This document shows positions 33,976-43,006 of a DNA stretch of 64,000 nt, piece after piece (the stretch's first letter is position 1; every line of letters starts with the position of its first letter). The DNA comes from Roseibium sp. MMSF_3412 (lineage in GTDB: Bacteria > Pseudomonadota > Alphaproteobacteria > Rhizobiales > Stappiaceae): assembly GCF_030733265.1 (NCBI RefSeq), contig NZ_JASHJI010000024.1:36481-100480 (forward strand). The letters run 5' to 3'. The notes below the pieces were generated by a model. That model was not told the DNA's origin and made no database searches. It saw only the letters and a program-made list of their open reading frames with translations. The translations under genes were made by a program, and so were the position numbers.

Positions 33976-35969
33976 ACCGCGAATTTCTGGACCTCTACAA
34001 TCAGGAACTCACGTATCTGCGTGAACAGGGCACCGCATTCGCCGAATCCTACCCGGCGGTCGCCGAGAGACTGGGCGGGCTCCTGGAAGACCGGTCCGAC
34101 CCGATGTTGTCCGGATTGCTTGAAGGGACCGCGTTCCTCGCCGCCCGTGTTCAGCTGAAGATGAAGCACGAGTTTTCCGAGTTCACATCCAATCTGTTCG
34201 AACAGCTTTATCCATCGGCCCTCGCCCCGATACCTTCCATGGTGCTGGCGCGCGTTACGCCCAAGTATGGCGACGCCAACCTCCGGTCCGGGATCAAGGT
34301 CGACCGGCATGCCCCCATGGAGGCGGTTTTCCGGGAACGTCAGGGCGAGGTCAGGTGCCGGTTCACGCTTTGCGCACCCATAACGCTCACCCCCTTGCAG
34401 CTGACAGGTGCTCGATATCTGAGTTCTGCCGCCCAGGTGTCCGGGCTCGGCGCGGCAATGGCCGAGGACCGCCGTGTACGGGCAGGCCTTGCGATCAAGC
34501 TGACCCACCGGATGGCGGAAGATCCGGAACTTGAGGTTTCGGAAGAAGAAGCGCTCAAGAAACCGGAGTATCAGGTTGCCGGATGCCGCATTGATGAACT
34601 CCCTATCCAGCTTGTCGGGCCCCTCGACCTTGCCGCGAAGGTTTACGAGCAGATTTTCGGACATACGATCGCGGTCTATTTGAGAACGGAAGACTCGTTC
34701 GGCCAGGCAACGCTTCAGCGCTTTCCCGTGGATGCGGTCACCCAATCCGGTTTTGATGAAGACGACGCGCTGCTGCGCAACGACAGAAGACTGTTCGTGG
34801 GTTTTGACCACCTGCGGGACTATTTCAATTTTCCGCGCAGTTTTCTGGGGTTCCGGCTGACAGGATTGCGGAAGTATCTCGACCGGGTGAAAGCCAAGTC
34901 CTTCGAGGTCGTGTTCGTCTTCGACGAGGCAGATTCGCGCCTGCCGGCTCATGTCGAGGACAAAATTTTTGCGCTCCATACAGCACCGGCAGTCAATCTG
35001 TTCGAACGCGCCACCGATCGGGTACCGATCAAGAAGGGGCAGCACGAATTTGCCGTCATCACAGACCGCACCCGGCCCCTTGACTACGAGGTCCATTCCG
35101 TCACCGAGGTGAATGCCCATTTTTCCGGTGGTGAAAAACGATCCGTCGAACCGCTGTACAGCGTCGCACCCGACACGGAAAAAGCAGGACATGAATGGTT
35201 CTACACGATCCGGCGGCTGCCGCGCCGGCAATCTTCCAGCGAACTGAGAAGAATGCAGCCGAGTTCCTATATCGGCACGGAAACGTTCATCATGATATCG
35301 AGCGGCGCACAGGCGACGGCGCTCCTTGAAAGCGGCAACAAGCGGCTTGCGGAACTGTCACTGAAGGTCCTGGCCTCCAACCGGGCGCTGGCGGCGGAGC
35401 TGCCTGTCGGCACAAACCCGGAGAAGTCGTCGATTGGCGATTTTCGCATTCTTGAAGATGTCAGCCTGAAGGTCGACTGCGTCGCAGGCCCGACACAGCC
35501 GCGCCCGCCGCTGATTTCCTACAATGAACGGCTCGGCGAAGAAGGCCATGCCGGCGCGATCGCATGGCGGCTCATCAACGTGCTCGCACTGAACCATACA
35601 GGCCTCGTCCACGACGCGGCCGGACAGGACGGCAGATCCTTCAGGGACATCCTCAGCCTGTTCGCTCCACTCGCCGACAACGCGTCGGATCGCCAGGCCC
35701 AGTCGGTACGTTCGGTCTCGACACGACCGGTAGTCCGGCGTCTTCAACAAAAGTCGGGAACCGGTGTGGCGCGCGGGCTGGAGGTCACGATCACACTTGA
35801 TGACAAGGCTTTCGAAGGGGCCAGCGCGTTTCTCATGGGTGCCGTGCTGGATCGTTTCATTGCGGAATACGCGTCTATCAATCATTTCACCCAATGCGTG
35901 ATCGCGACCACGGAACGCGGCGTGATCATGAAGTGGCCGCCCAGGATCGGAGCACGAGGGATCCTATGA
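33972..35969 (+). CDS. tssF: T6SS baseplate protein TssF
   Basis: A 665-residue protein starting at ATG 33972. FLDLYNQELTYLREQGTAFA is the typical TssF beginning, followed by LGGLLEDRSDPMLSGLLEG and FLAARVQLKMKHEF. Later segments NFPRSFLGFRLTG and ITLDDKAFEGASAFLMG also fit. TssF pairs with TssG in the baseplate wedge. ATGA overlaps link it to tssE and tssG, so the three are translationally coupled. Confidence 0.95.
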   Translation: MNREFLDLYNQELTYLREQGTAFAESYPAVAERLGGLLEDRSDPMLSGLLEGTAFLAARVQLKMKHEFSEFTSNLFEQLYPSALAPIPSMVLARVTPKYGDANLRSGIKVDRHAPMEAVFRERQGEVRCRFTLCAPITLTPLQLTGARYLSSAAQVSGLGAAMAEDRRVRAGLAIKLTHRMAEDPELEVSEEEALKKPEYQVAGCRIDELPIQLVGPLDLAAKVYEQIFGHTIAVYLRTEDSFGQATLQRFPVDAVTQSGFDEDDALLRNDRRLFVGFDHLRDYFNFPRSFLGFRLTGLRKYLDRVKAKSFEVVFVFDEADSRLPAHVEDKIFALHTAPAVNLFERATDRVPIKKGQHEFAVITDRTRPLDYEVHSVTEVNAHFSGGEKRSVEPLYSVAPDTEKAGHEWFYTIRRLPRRQSSSELRRMQPSSYIGTETFIMISSGAQATALLESGNKRLAELSLKVLASNRALAAELPVGTNPEKSSIGDFRILEDVSLKVDCVAGPTQPRPPLISYNERLGEEGHAGAIAWRLINVLALNHTGLVHDAAGQDGRSFRDILSLFAPLADNASDRQAQSVRSVSTRPVVRRLQQKSGTGVARGLEVTITLDDKAFEGASAFLMGAVLDRFIAEYASINHFTQCVIATTERGVIMKWPPRIGARGIL

Positions 35970-37885
35970 GCGACGCCGACGAAAGCGACCAGAAAACAAA
36001 GGTCGTCCCAGAAGGCAAGAAGACGCCTGCCGACAAGACGATCGTGCAGGTCGCTGCAGCGCCTTCCGTCTGGCCGGACATGCCACCCAAACCTCAAGAA
36101 ACAGTCCCCGATCCGACTTCAGAAGCAGCGGACCTGCCCGATGTCGCGCTCGAAGCCGAGGGCAGCGACGATGCATTGATCGAGGGCGAGACATCAGGCA
36201 GCGCGACTTCATCGCACGCGACAGAAGTTGCGCCACCGTCCGAAGCGGAATCGGGTACGGAAACCGTGCCGGCCGATGCGGAGGAGCCGCCTGAAGTCGA
36301 GGCGATCGTGCAGGTCGCCGCAGCGCCTTCCGTCTGGCCGGACATGCCACCCGAACCTCAGGAAACAGTCCCCGATCCGACTTCAGAAGCAGCGGACCTG
36401 CCCGATGTCGCGCTCGAGGCCGAGGGCAAAGACGATGCATTGACCGAGGGCGAGATATCAGGCAGCGCGACTTCATCGCACGCGACAGAAGTTGCGCCGC
36501 CGTCCGAAGCGGAATCGGGTACGGAAACCGTGCCGGCCGATGCTGAGGAGCCGCCTGAAGTCGAGGCGACCGGGGAACCGCTTGAAGCAGAAGGCAAAGA
36601 GGGACCGCTTGACGTAGAGCCGATCGAGGAGCCCGAAGACCGGGTTCTGCCGGCAGACCTGGACGAGCAGGAACAGGAACAGGAACAGGAACAGGAACAG
36701 GAACAGGAACAGGAACAGGTTGCCGAAACCAGAATTGAAGTTCCAGTTCAACAGCAATTTGCCTCTTTGCTGGCCGCACTGAGCGACCGTGTGCAAAAAC
36801 ACCCGGGCGGGCATGATTTGCTGGCCGTTCTGCGCATGTTGGAGGGTCAGACGGGACCGGGCGGAGCGCAGTCGGGAATGGGGCCGAAAAACCTCGATGA
36901 GCCTGCCCCTCCCCGCATCGGCAAGAGCCGCCGGACAATGGAGGACATCGTTCGGTTTGGCCAGGATCCGACCAGCGAATTCGCCACATCCACGATTGAG
37001 CGTGCAACGCGCGATGCCGATGACGGCCTCGTTCTGCTCGAAAGGTTTCTGGGCCTGCTGGGACCACAAGGCGCCCTTCCGTCGGCCTATACCGACGAGG
37101 CAATCGTTCGCGGCCTGCAGGGCGACGACAGTTTCCCGCGATTTCTGGATGTCTTCAACAACCGCTTCATTCAGTTTTTCTTCCGGGCCTGGGCCGACGC
37201 TCGGCCGATCGTGCAGCACGACCGGCCCGACGATGACCGATTCCTGTCCTACCTCGGATCAGGCATTGGCATTGGCAGCCCGGTCTATCAGAACCTCGAC
37301 CGGATCGATGACCGGCTGAAATTGCTGTTTGCCGGCCTGACCTCCACAAAGGTGAAGAGTGCGGCGCGCCTCAAGGCACTGATCACCGGTGTCTTCGACG
37401 TCGAGGTCGAAATCGACCAATGCGTCGGCACCTGGCTGCACCTTGATCCGGATGATCAGCTCAGCATTGGCGGTCTGGGCCCAGGCGGCGCAGGCCAGCT
37501 TGGCATGGACACGATCGTCGGCTCCAAGGTCTATAGCGTCAGCGACAAGATCCGGATCCGGATCTTCACCAGTTCACTGGAAGAATACCGCAAGTTTCTG
37601 CCGCCGACGCGAACAAGGCCCAATCCCTGGACTGAACAGCTTTTCGATCTCATCGATTTTTATCTCGGACTTGAGATCGAATACGAAATCGAACTTGCAC
37701 TTCCCAAACGATGCGCCTCTGCCGTCCGGATGGACAGCATCAGCTCCGCGACCCTCGGACATATCGGCTGGCTGAAGCCGAAGGACGCAACTCCGCAGGA
37801 CGAAGACGCATTCGAAGACGAAGAAGAAATGTTGACCGATACCCGGTTCCGCCCGGTTCGTCGGCATACCACCGTTTATCAATAG
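35966..37885 (+). CDS. tssG: T6SS baseplate protein TssG with unusual acidic repeat extension
   Basis: A 639-residue protein, roughly twice the usual TssG length. The TssG domain is the C-terminal part (about 310-639): VRFGQDPTSEFATSTIE, FLGLLGPQGALP, LDVFNNRFIQFFFRAW and GTWLHLDPDDQLS are hallmarks. The N-terminal 300 residues are acidic and disordered-looking. They contain two 88-residue direct repeats (26-113 and 114-201) differing at four residues, then nine Glu-Gln pairs (234-251). KTIVQV (Thr25) at the first repeat start resembles the TssL KTIVRP motif. Start ATG 35966 overlaps the tssF stop. The extension could bind partners such as Fha or simply be a spacer; this is unknown. Confidence 0.93.
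   Translation: MSDADESDQKTKVVPEGKKTPADKTIVQVAAAPSVWPDMPPKPQETVPDPTSEAADLPDVALEAEGSDDALIEGETSGSATSSHATEVAPPSEAESGTETVPADAEEPPEVEAIVQVAAAPSVWPDMPPEPQETVPDPTSEAADLPDVALEAEGKDDALTEGEISGSATSSHATEVAPPSEAESGTETVPADAEEPPEVEATGEPLEAEGKEGPLDVEPIEEPEDRVLPADLDEQEQEQEQEQEQEQEQEQVAETRIEVPVQQQFASLLAALSDRVQKHPGGHDLLAVLRMLEGQTGPGGAQSGMGPKNLDEPAPPRIGKSRRTMEDIVRFGQDPTSEFATSTIERATRDADDGLVLLERFLGLLGPQGALPSAYTDEAIVRGLQGDDSFPRFLDVFNNRFIQFFFRAWADARPIVQHDRPDDDRFLSYLGSGIGIGSPVYQNLDRIDDRLKLLFAGLTSTKVKSAARLKALITGVFDVEVEIDQCVGTWLHLDPDDQLSIGGLGPGGAGQLGMDTIVGSKVYSVSDKIRIRIFTSSLEEYRKFLPPTRTRPNPWTEQLFDLIDFYLGLEIEYEIELALPKRCASAVRMDSISSATLGHIGWLKPKDATPQDEDAFEDEEEMLTDTRFRPVRRHTTVYQ
36041..36568 (+). repeat. 264-bp tandem duplication in tssG
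   Basis: Two direct copies, 36041-36304 and 36305-36568, of an 88-codon unit starting IVQVAAAPSVWPDMPP. They are nearly identical at base level and differ at four residues (K/E, S/K, I/T, T/I), so the duplication is recent or homogenised. Confidence 0.95.
36665..36718 (+). repeat. Hexanucleotide (GAACAG) repeat in tssG
   Basis: One GAGCAG followed by eight GAACAG units, encoding nine Glu-Gln pairs. Slippage would change length by two residues without shifting the frame. Confidence 0.95.
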
Positions 37886-37910
37886 GTCTCCAATTTGAAA
37901 GGCCGGTGCC

Positions 37911-40721
37911 ATGAGTGACATTCTTGTTGAAACAGTTGCCAACAAACTCACCACAGTCAGCTATGACTGTCTCGAAAAAGCCATGCGGCTGACCAAGAGT
38001 TCGGGTCACCGGCATCTGGAAATCCTGCATTGGCTCTATTATCTCGCGCGCGATGAGAATACGGACTTTGTCCACATCCTGCGCCATTTCGGAATTGATG
38101 TCGGCGATGTGCACGGCGACCTGCAAAAGGCAATCGCCGATCTGAAGATCAATCAGACCGAACTTCCCTCGATGGCAGCCCCCTTCCAGGAAGCGCTCGA
38201 AAGGGCCTGGTTCGAAGGAACGCTTCGCTACGGCGACTACAAGATCCGGTCCGCCTATGTCCTTCTCGCGGCCATGGGCGACAAGACCACCTGGCGCCAG
38301 TTCCGCAGCTATTCGCCGGCCCTTGAGGGATTGAACCGCGACGTGCTTGCGCGCGATCTCGACAAGATTGCCGGGACATCAAGTGAAGTCGGCGCACGTC
38401 CGATCGACGGTTCCGGACCGAAAGCCGCGGCGGCACCGGGCGGCGAAGCGGTGGAAGCCGCACCTGGAAGCGGCGTTGGCGAAGATGCCCTTTCCCAGTT
38501 CACGGTCGACTTCACCGCACGTGCACGCGCCGAAGAGTTCGACCCAATCGTCGGGCGTGACGAAGAAATCCGCCAGGTCATCGATGTTCTGATGCGCCGC
38601 CGGCAGAACAATCCGATCCTGACCGGTGAGGCCGGCGTCGGCAAAACCGCAATTGTCGAAGGGTTTGCACAAAAGATCGTCGCGGGCGACGTTCCGCCCG
38701 CATTGCTGGGAACGCGCCTGTGTGCACTTGACCTTGGCTTGCTGCAGGCCGGGGCGTCCATGAAAGGCGAGTTCGAAAAGCGGCTTCGTGCCGTCATTGA
38801 CGCCGTTCATGCCTCGATCGTGCCGACGATCCTGTTCATCGATGAAGCGCATACGCTGATCGGTGCCGGGGGTGCAGCGGGAACCGGTGATGCCGCCAAC
38901 CTGCTCAAGCCGGCGCTCGCGCGCGGCACGCTGCGCACGGTCGCGGCAACGACATGGTCGGAATACCGTCAGCATTTCGAAAAGGACCCTGCCCTCACAC
39001 GCCGGTTCCAGCCGGTCCAGGTCGACGAGCCGGATGAGGAAAAATGTTTCGCCATGGTGCGCGGACTGCTCGGCCCCATGGAAGAACACCACCAGGTGCG
39101 CATTCTGGACAGCGCCGTCAAATCCGCAGTCTCGCTCTCCCACCGATACATTCCGGCACGGCAACTGCCCGACAAGGCCGTCAGCGTTCTGGATACCGCG
39201 TCTGCCCGCGTGAATATCTCGCAAGCGGCTCAACCTGCCAAATTGTCGGACCTTGTTGCACGCAAGGGATTTCTCGAGACAGAGAAAAGCGCTCTTACCA
39301 ATGACACCGAACTTGGCATGGAGCATCAGGAACAGCTTGATGCCCTCAACGAGGCCATTGAAGCGACGGAACGCGACATTGAAAAAGTCAGGGAAGAGTG
39401 GGAGCGTGAGCGCGGCCTCGTGGCAGCGATACGCCGACTGAACGCTGCGCTTTCGCAGCTCAGGGGCGGTGAGCCCGCTCCTCACCCTGAAAGCGCGGAG
39501 ATCGAGGATCCCGAGCACGAAGGTCCGGCACTGGTCTCAATCGACGACGTTGAACTTGATCTTGACGTCGACCTTGAAGATGAAGACGCCATTCGCGCAG
39601 CACTTCATGAAAAACGCGCCGAACTCTCCGAGATCCCGGAAGACGAGCGCATGGTCTATGCCTATGTCGACGATGAAGCCGTTGCCAGCATCATTTCGGA
39701 CTGGACCGGAATACCGGTCGGACGGATGGTGCAGGATGAAATGGCAACCATTCTCAACCTGACGGACAGCCTGAACAAGCGTGTCATCGGCCAGGCACAT
39801 GGCCTGGCAATGATTGCCAAACGCATCGAGACCAGCCGCGCTCAACTGGGCAACCCGGACAAGCCGATCGGCGTGTTCATGCTGTGCGGCCCTTCCGGTG
39901 TCGGCAAGACCGAAACCGCACTCGCGCTTGCCGAAACCCTTTATGGCGGCGAAGACAGCCTGATCACCATCAACATGTCGGAGTTCCAGGAAGCGCATTC
40001 CGTCTCGGGTCTGAAAGGGGCGCCTCCGGGGTATGTCGGCTATGGCGAAGGCGGGCGCTTGACGGAAGCCGTCCGCCGCAAACCCTATTCGGTCGTGCTT
40101 CTGGACGAAGTGGAAAAGGCGCACCCGGACGTTCATGAAATCTTCTTCCAGGTCTTCGACAAGGGCTGGATGGAAGACGGCATGGGCCGCAAGATCGACT
40201 TCCGCAACACGCTTATCCTGCTGACATCGAATGTCGGTACGGAAACGATCATGAATGCGGCAAGCCACATGCTGGACGCCCCTGTTTCAAGCGACCCGGA
40301 TCTCGCCGCCACCGACCCGAATGCACCGGATGCCGAGGAGTTGGCGGAAGCCTTGCGCCCGGCGCTTCTGGACGTGTTTCCACCGGCATTGCTCGGCCGT
40401 ATCGTGACGATCCCCTACTATCCGCTGTCGCCCTCCATGCTCGGTTTCATCATTCGCCTGCAGCTCAACCGCATCGTAAAGCGCGTGAAACAGAACCGGG
40501 ACGCGGAGCTGACATTCGGAGACGATGTCATTGCCCATATCGTTTCGCTGTGCCGCGACCCGGACAGCGGAGGACGCATGATCGACAATATCCTGACCAA
40601 CGATCTCCTGCCCAAGCTCTCCAGGGCGTTCCTGACCGCGCAGATGAACGGAGAGGAACTGACCTCCGTATCAATTGCCGCCGGTGAAGAGGGCCTGGAA
40701 ATCGCCACCGGCGACGCCTGA
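37911..40721 (+). CDS. clpV: T6SS ATPase ClpV (TssH)
   Basis: A 936-residue AAA+ unfoldase. The N-domain (about 1-150) binds contracted TssC. The first ATPase domain has Walker A GEAGVGKTA (239-247) and FIDEAHTLIGAGG; a coiled-coil middle domain (about 420-520) is followed by the second ATPase domain with GPSGVGKTE (from 660) and LLDEVEKAHPDV. KGAPPGYVGYGEGG is a ClpB/ClpV pore-region motif. It recycles contracted sheath. It is 25 bases after tssG and ends the plus-strand arm, with a terminator beyond. Confidence 0.97.
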   Translation: MSDILVETVANKLTTVSYDCLEKAMRLTKSSGHRHLEILHWLYYLARDENTDFVHILRHFGIDVGDVHGDLQKAIADLKINQTELPSMAAPFQEALERAWFEGTLRYGDYKIRSAYVLLAAMGDKTTWRQFRSYSPALEGLNRDVLARDLDKIAGTSSEVGARPIDGSGPKAAAAPGGEAVEAAPGSGVGEDALSQFTVDFTARARAEEFDPIVGRDEEIRQVIDVLMRRRQNNPILTGEAGVGKTAIVEGFAQKIVAGDVPPALLGTRLCALDLGLLQAGASMKGEFEKRLRAVIDAVHASIVPTILFIDEAHTLIGAGGAAGTGDAANLLKPALARGTLRTVAATTWSEYRQHFEKDPALTRRFQPVQVDEPDEEKCFAMVRGLLGPMEEHHQVRILDSAVKSAVSLSHRYIPARQLPDKAVSVLDTASARVNISQAAQPAKLSDLVARKGFLETEKSALTNDTELGMEHQEQLDALNEAIEATERDIEKVREEWERERGLVAAIRRLNAALSQLRGGEPAPHPESAEIEDPEHEGPALVSIDDVELDLDVDLEDEDAIRAALHEKRAELSEIPEDERMVYAYVDDEAVASIISDWTGIPVGRMVQDEMATILNLTDSLNKRVIGQAHGLAMIAKRIETSRAQLGNPDKPIGVFMLCGPSGVGKTETALALAETLYGGEDSLITINMSEFQEAHSVSGLKGAPPGYVGYGEGGRLTEAVRRKPYSVVLLDEVEKAHPDVHEIFFQVFDKGWMEDGMGRKIDFRNTLILLTSNVGTETIMNAASHMLDAPVSSDPDLAATDPNAPDAEELAEALRPALLDVFPPALLGRIVTIPYYPLSPSMLGFIIRLQLNRIVKRVKQNRDAELTFGDDVIAHIVSLCRDPDSGGRMIDNILTNDLLPKLSRAFLTAQMNGEELTSVSIAAGEEGLEIATGDA

Positions 40722-40741
40722 CGCGCATAAGAGACGATTTT

Positions 40742-40766
40742 GGCGGTGCCCCGGCACCGCCATTTT
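40742..40766 (+). terminator. Terminator of the plus-strand T6SS arm
   Basis: GGCGGTGC-loop-GCACCGCC followed by ATTTTCC, 20 bases after the clpV stop. The T-run is short, but the position fits the end of the operon, which converges with the M23 peptidase gene. Confidence 0.65.
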
Positions 40767-40859
40767 CCTTGGTTGTCACCTATTTGAGGTGAGCTGCATC
40801 GGGCGGCTGCAGTCCAACGCGGTTTACAATGCGCCCAACGATCCGGTTTCGAACCGGCC

Positions 40860-42896
40860 TTATTGACTGCCCGTCAGAACCTCACCGATAACGCCCTGAT
40901 AGGCCTTGAGGTCCTTGCTTGCGACGGATTGAGGGGCATCCGCTCCGGTCTCCATTTCGAAGGACAACGGGTCGGCAGGCTCGCCTCGCTGGCGGATTTC
41001 AAAATGAAGGTGCGGCCCCGTCGACAACCCTGTCGTTCCGACATAGCCGATCAGATCCCCTGCCTGAACAACGGAACCCAGTTCGATGCCGTCGGCATAT
41101 TCGTGCATGTGCGCATAGCGGCTGGTGATGCCGTCCTTGTGGCTCAATTCTATGAAGTTTCCGTAGCCGCCGCGCACATCCTTGTAGGTGACCTTGCCGG
41201 AGAAGGCGGCGCGAATGGGCGTGCCGGTCGGCGCGGCCCAGTCCACACCGGCATGGAGCCGGGACACTTTCTTGATCGGGTGAAACCGCATGCCGAATTT
41301 CGATGTCAGAACGCCCTTCACTGGAACAAGCATGGCACCGGAAAGACTGATCTTGCCGCCCTCACTCACACACGCGAACCCCCTGTTTCCGGGCGCCTTG
41401 AGAACATAGCAGCGCACCGACCAGTTATCTCCCGTGCGCACACCGGCAAACAGGACCCGGCCGCCGCCTCGCTTTTCGTCGCGCGCCATGTCGCTGAAAA
41501 CAAGCGTGAAGCGCTCGTCCGGCTTTATCGCTCTCTTCAGATCGGTGGTAGGCGCAAGATAGGCGATGGCCTCTCCAACGATCGACGCCGGAACGGCATT
41601 GCGGACCGCGGTCGCGTAGAGACCGTCAATCAGCCTGTGCGTCTTGCCGGCATCACCGCCCTCGTCGTCCACGATCTTCTCCTGCACGATCTCTTTTCCG
41701 AACCATGGGTCAGCGCCGTGATTGTACCCCTCTCCCTCACGTGTTGCGGAATAGGCGGCAGTTCCGACATATCCTTCTGCCGAATAAAGTGATAGCTGGA
41801 CCGGCCGATAGTAGTCGCCAATGCGTCCCAGCCGGTTGGGCATACGAACGCCGCGTATGGCGATCTTGTCGCCCGCGATCAAATCGGACCTGTCAAACTC
41901 CTGCTTGAGGAATTCACCGAGGTCTTTCGAAGCGTCTTCGTCGAAACCGTTTTCCTTCAGAAGGGTTCCAATCGGGACAGTCTTGGTGATCGCCTTGCGC
42001 AGCTCGATCCGGCTGGGACCCTGCCCGATCGGTCGTTCCGTCAGGTAGAGATCGAGCGTATCGGTTGACGGTTTCAGGAACACCGGCAGATCGGCGGTCC
42101 CGGCGTCGCTGTCCACGTCCGGCTCATCGACCACCAGTCCATCGGATTCCTCGCCGCCGCCGAAATTGCCGAACTGAAAGTCGGCTTCACTGCCGGGCGC
42201 GCGGATTACCAGGTCGCCATCGTCGTTCAACATCCGGCTGTCCAGCACAAATGCACTCAGCGATGGCAAAGCAGTCACGCCGCTGGATTTCGAACTTTCC
42301 GGAATTGCGCGTTCCGAAAGCTGTATGCGATCCGCCGAAGCGCCGTCATTCAGCAGAACCGGATCGCCGGCGAGCGGAATGACCGCAGACACTGCCATAT
42401 CGAAGAAAGGATCGGCGGGAACATCGAGATCTTCAACCGTGCCGTCATCCGCCGCCAGTGCCGGGCCGGCATCAACCGTTTCAATCTGCTGTTCCTGGGA
42501 GGCGACCCCGGTACCCTTCTCGGCATCCCCCTTCTCGGCATCCCCCTTCGCGGCATCCCCCGGGTTCTCGTCGTCCTCGATGTCCGTTGCAGGTGGCGCA
42601 TCGGTGCTTCTGGCGACTGTTTCCTCGGGCGCTGAAAGCGAGATCGCGCCTGAGGACACCAGATGTGCAATTCCACCGATGCCGCCGCCGATGATCAAAA
42701 AGGAAAGCGCAAGTATCCCGTAGATCACGAAGGGTGAACTCGCGCGTTTCTCTTCTTTTGCTTTGGGAGGCTGCGGTTGCGCCGCGGGTTCCGGCGCGGA
42801 CGGAGCCACGACGGGTTTTCCCGCAGGTCGTATCACCGTGCGGTCAAATTCGGGCCTGTGTGCACCGTGGCTGTTGTTATCCGACCACTGAACCAT
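40860..42896 (-). CDS. Membrane-anchored M23 (lysostaphin-type) endopeptidase
   Basis: A 678-residue protein. A cytoplasmic N-terminus (1-52) contains RTVIRP (Thr20), like the TssL phospho-motif. A transmembrane helix (about 55-80) leads to an acidic periplasmic linker with short GDAEK-type repeats and a LysM/OapA-like region (about 270-350). The M23 catalytic domain (about 530-650) has zinc ligands His548 and Asp552 (HAGVDWA), His596 (RYAHMH) and His629/His631 (HLHFEI). It would cut peptidoglycan peptide bridges. Its place directly after clpV and its motif suggest a dedicated wall-opening enzyme for the T6SS, but general cell-division use is possible. Confidence 0.85.
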   Translation of the reverse strand: MVQWSDNNSHGAHRPEFDRTVIRPAGKPVVAPSAPEPAAQPQPPKAKEEKRASSPFVIYGILALSFLIIGGGIGGIAHLVSSGAISLSAPEETVARSTDAPPATDIEDDENPGDAAKGDAEKGDAEKGTGVASQEQQIETVDAGPALAADDGTVEDLDVPADPFFDMAVSAVIPLAGDPVLLNDGASADRIQLSERAIPESSKSSGVTALPSLSAFVLDSRMLNDDGDLVIRAPGSEADFQFGNFGGGEESDGLVVDEPDVDSDAGTADLPVFLKPSTDTLDLYLTERPIGQGPSRIELRKAITKTVPIGTLLKENGFDEDASKDLGEFLKQEFDRSDLIAGDKIAIRGVRMPNRLGRIGDYYRPVQLSLYSAEGYVGTAAYSATREGEGYNHGADPWFGKEIVQEKIVDDEGGDAGKTHRLIDGLYATAVRNAVPASIVGEAIAYLAPTTDLKRAIKPDERFTLVFSDMARDEKRGGGRVLFAGVRTGDNWSVRCYVLKAPGNRGFACVSEGGKISLSGAMLVPVKGVLTSKFGMRFHPIKKVSRLHAGVDWAAPTGTPIRAAFSGKVTYKDVRGGYGNFIELSHKDGITSRYAHMHEYADGIELGSVVQAGDLIGYVGTTGLSTGPHLHFEIRQRGEPADPLSFEMETGADAPQSVASKDLKAYQGVIGEVLTGSQ

Positions 42897-43006
42897 CGTT
42901 CACCCTTGGCTACAGCAGTTTCTCTTTGTGTTCAGCTGCAAGCCCGATCATGCCGGATGCGGCCATCAGATGCAAAAGCACGGACCAGGCGCAAGGTGCG
43001 GCGCAT

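Noticed and set aside
42522..42562. Short tandem repeats in the M23 peptidase gene that might suggest CRISPR or phase variation
   Set aside because: They are 15-base in-frame coding repeats (GDAEK type) in a linker, too few and without spacers.
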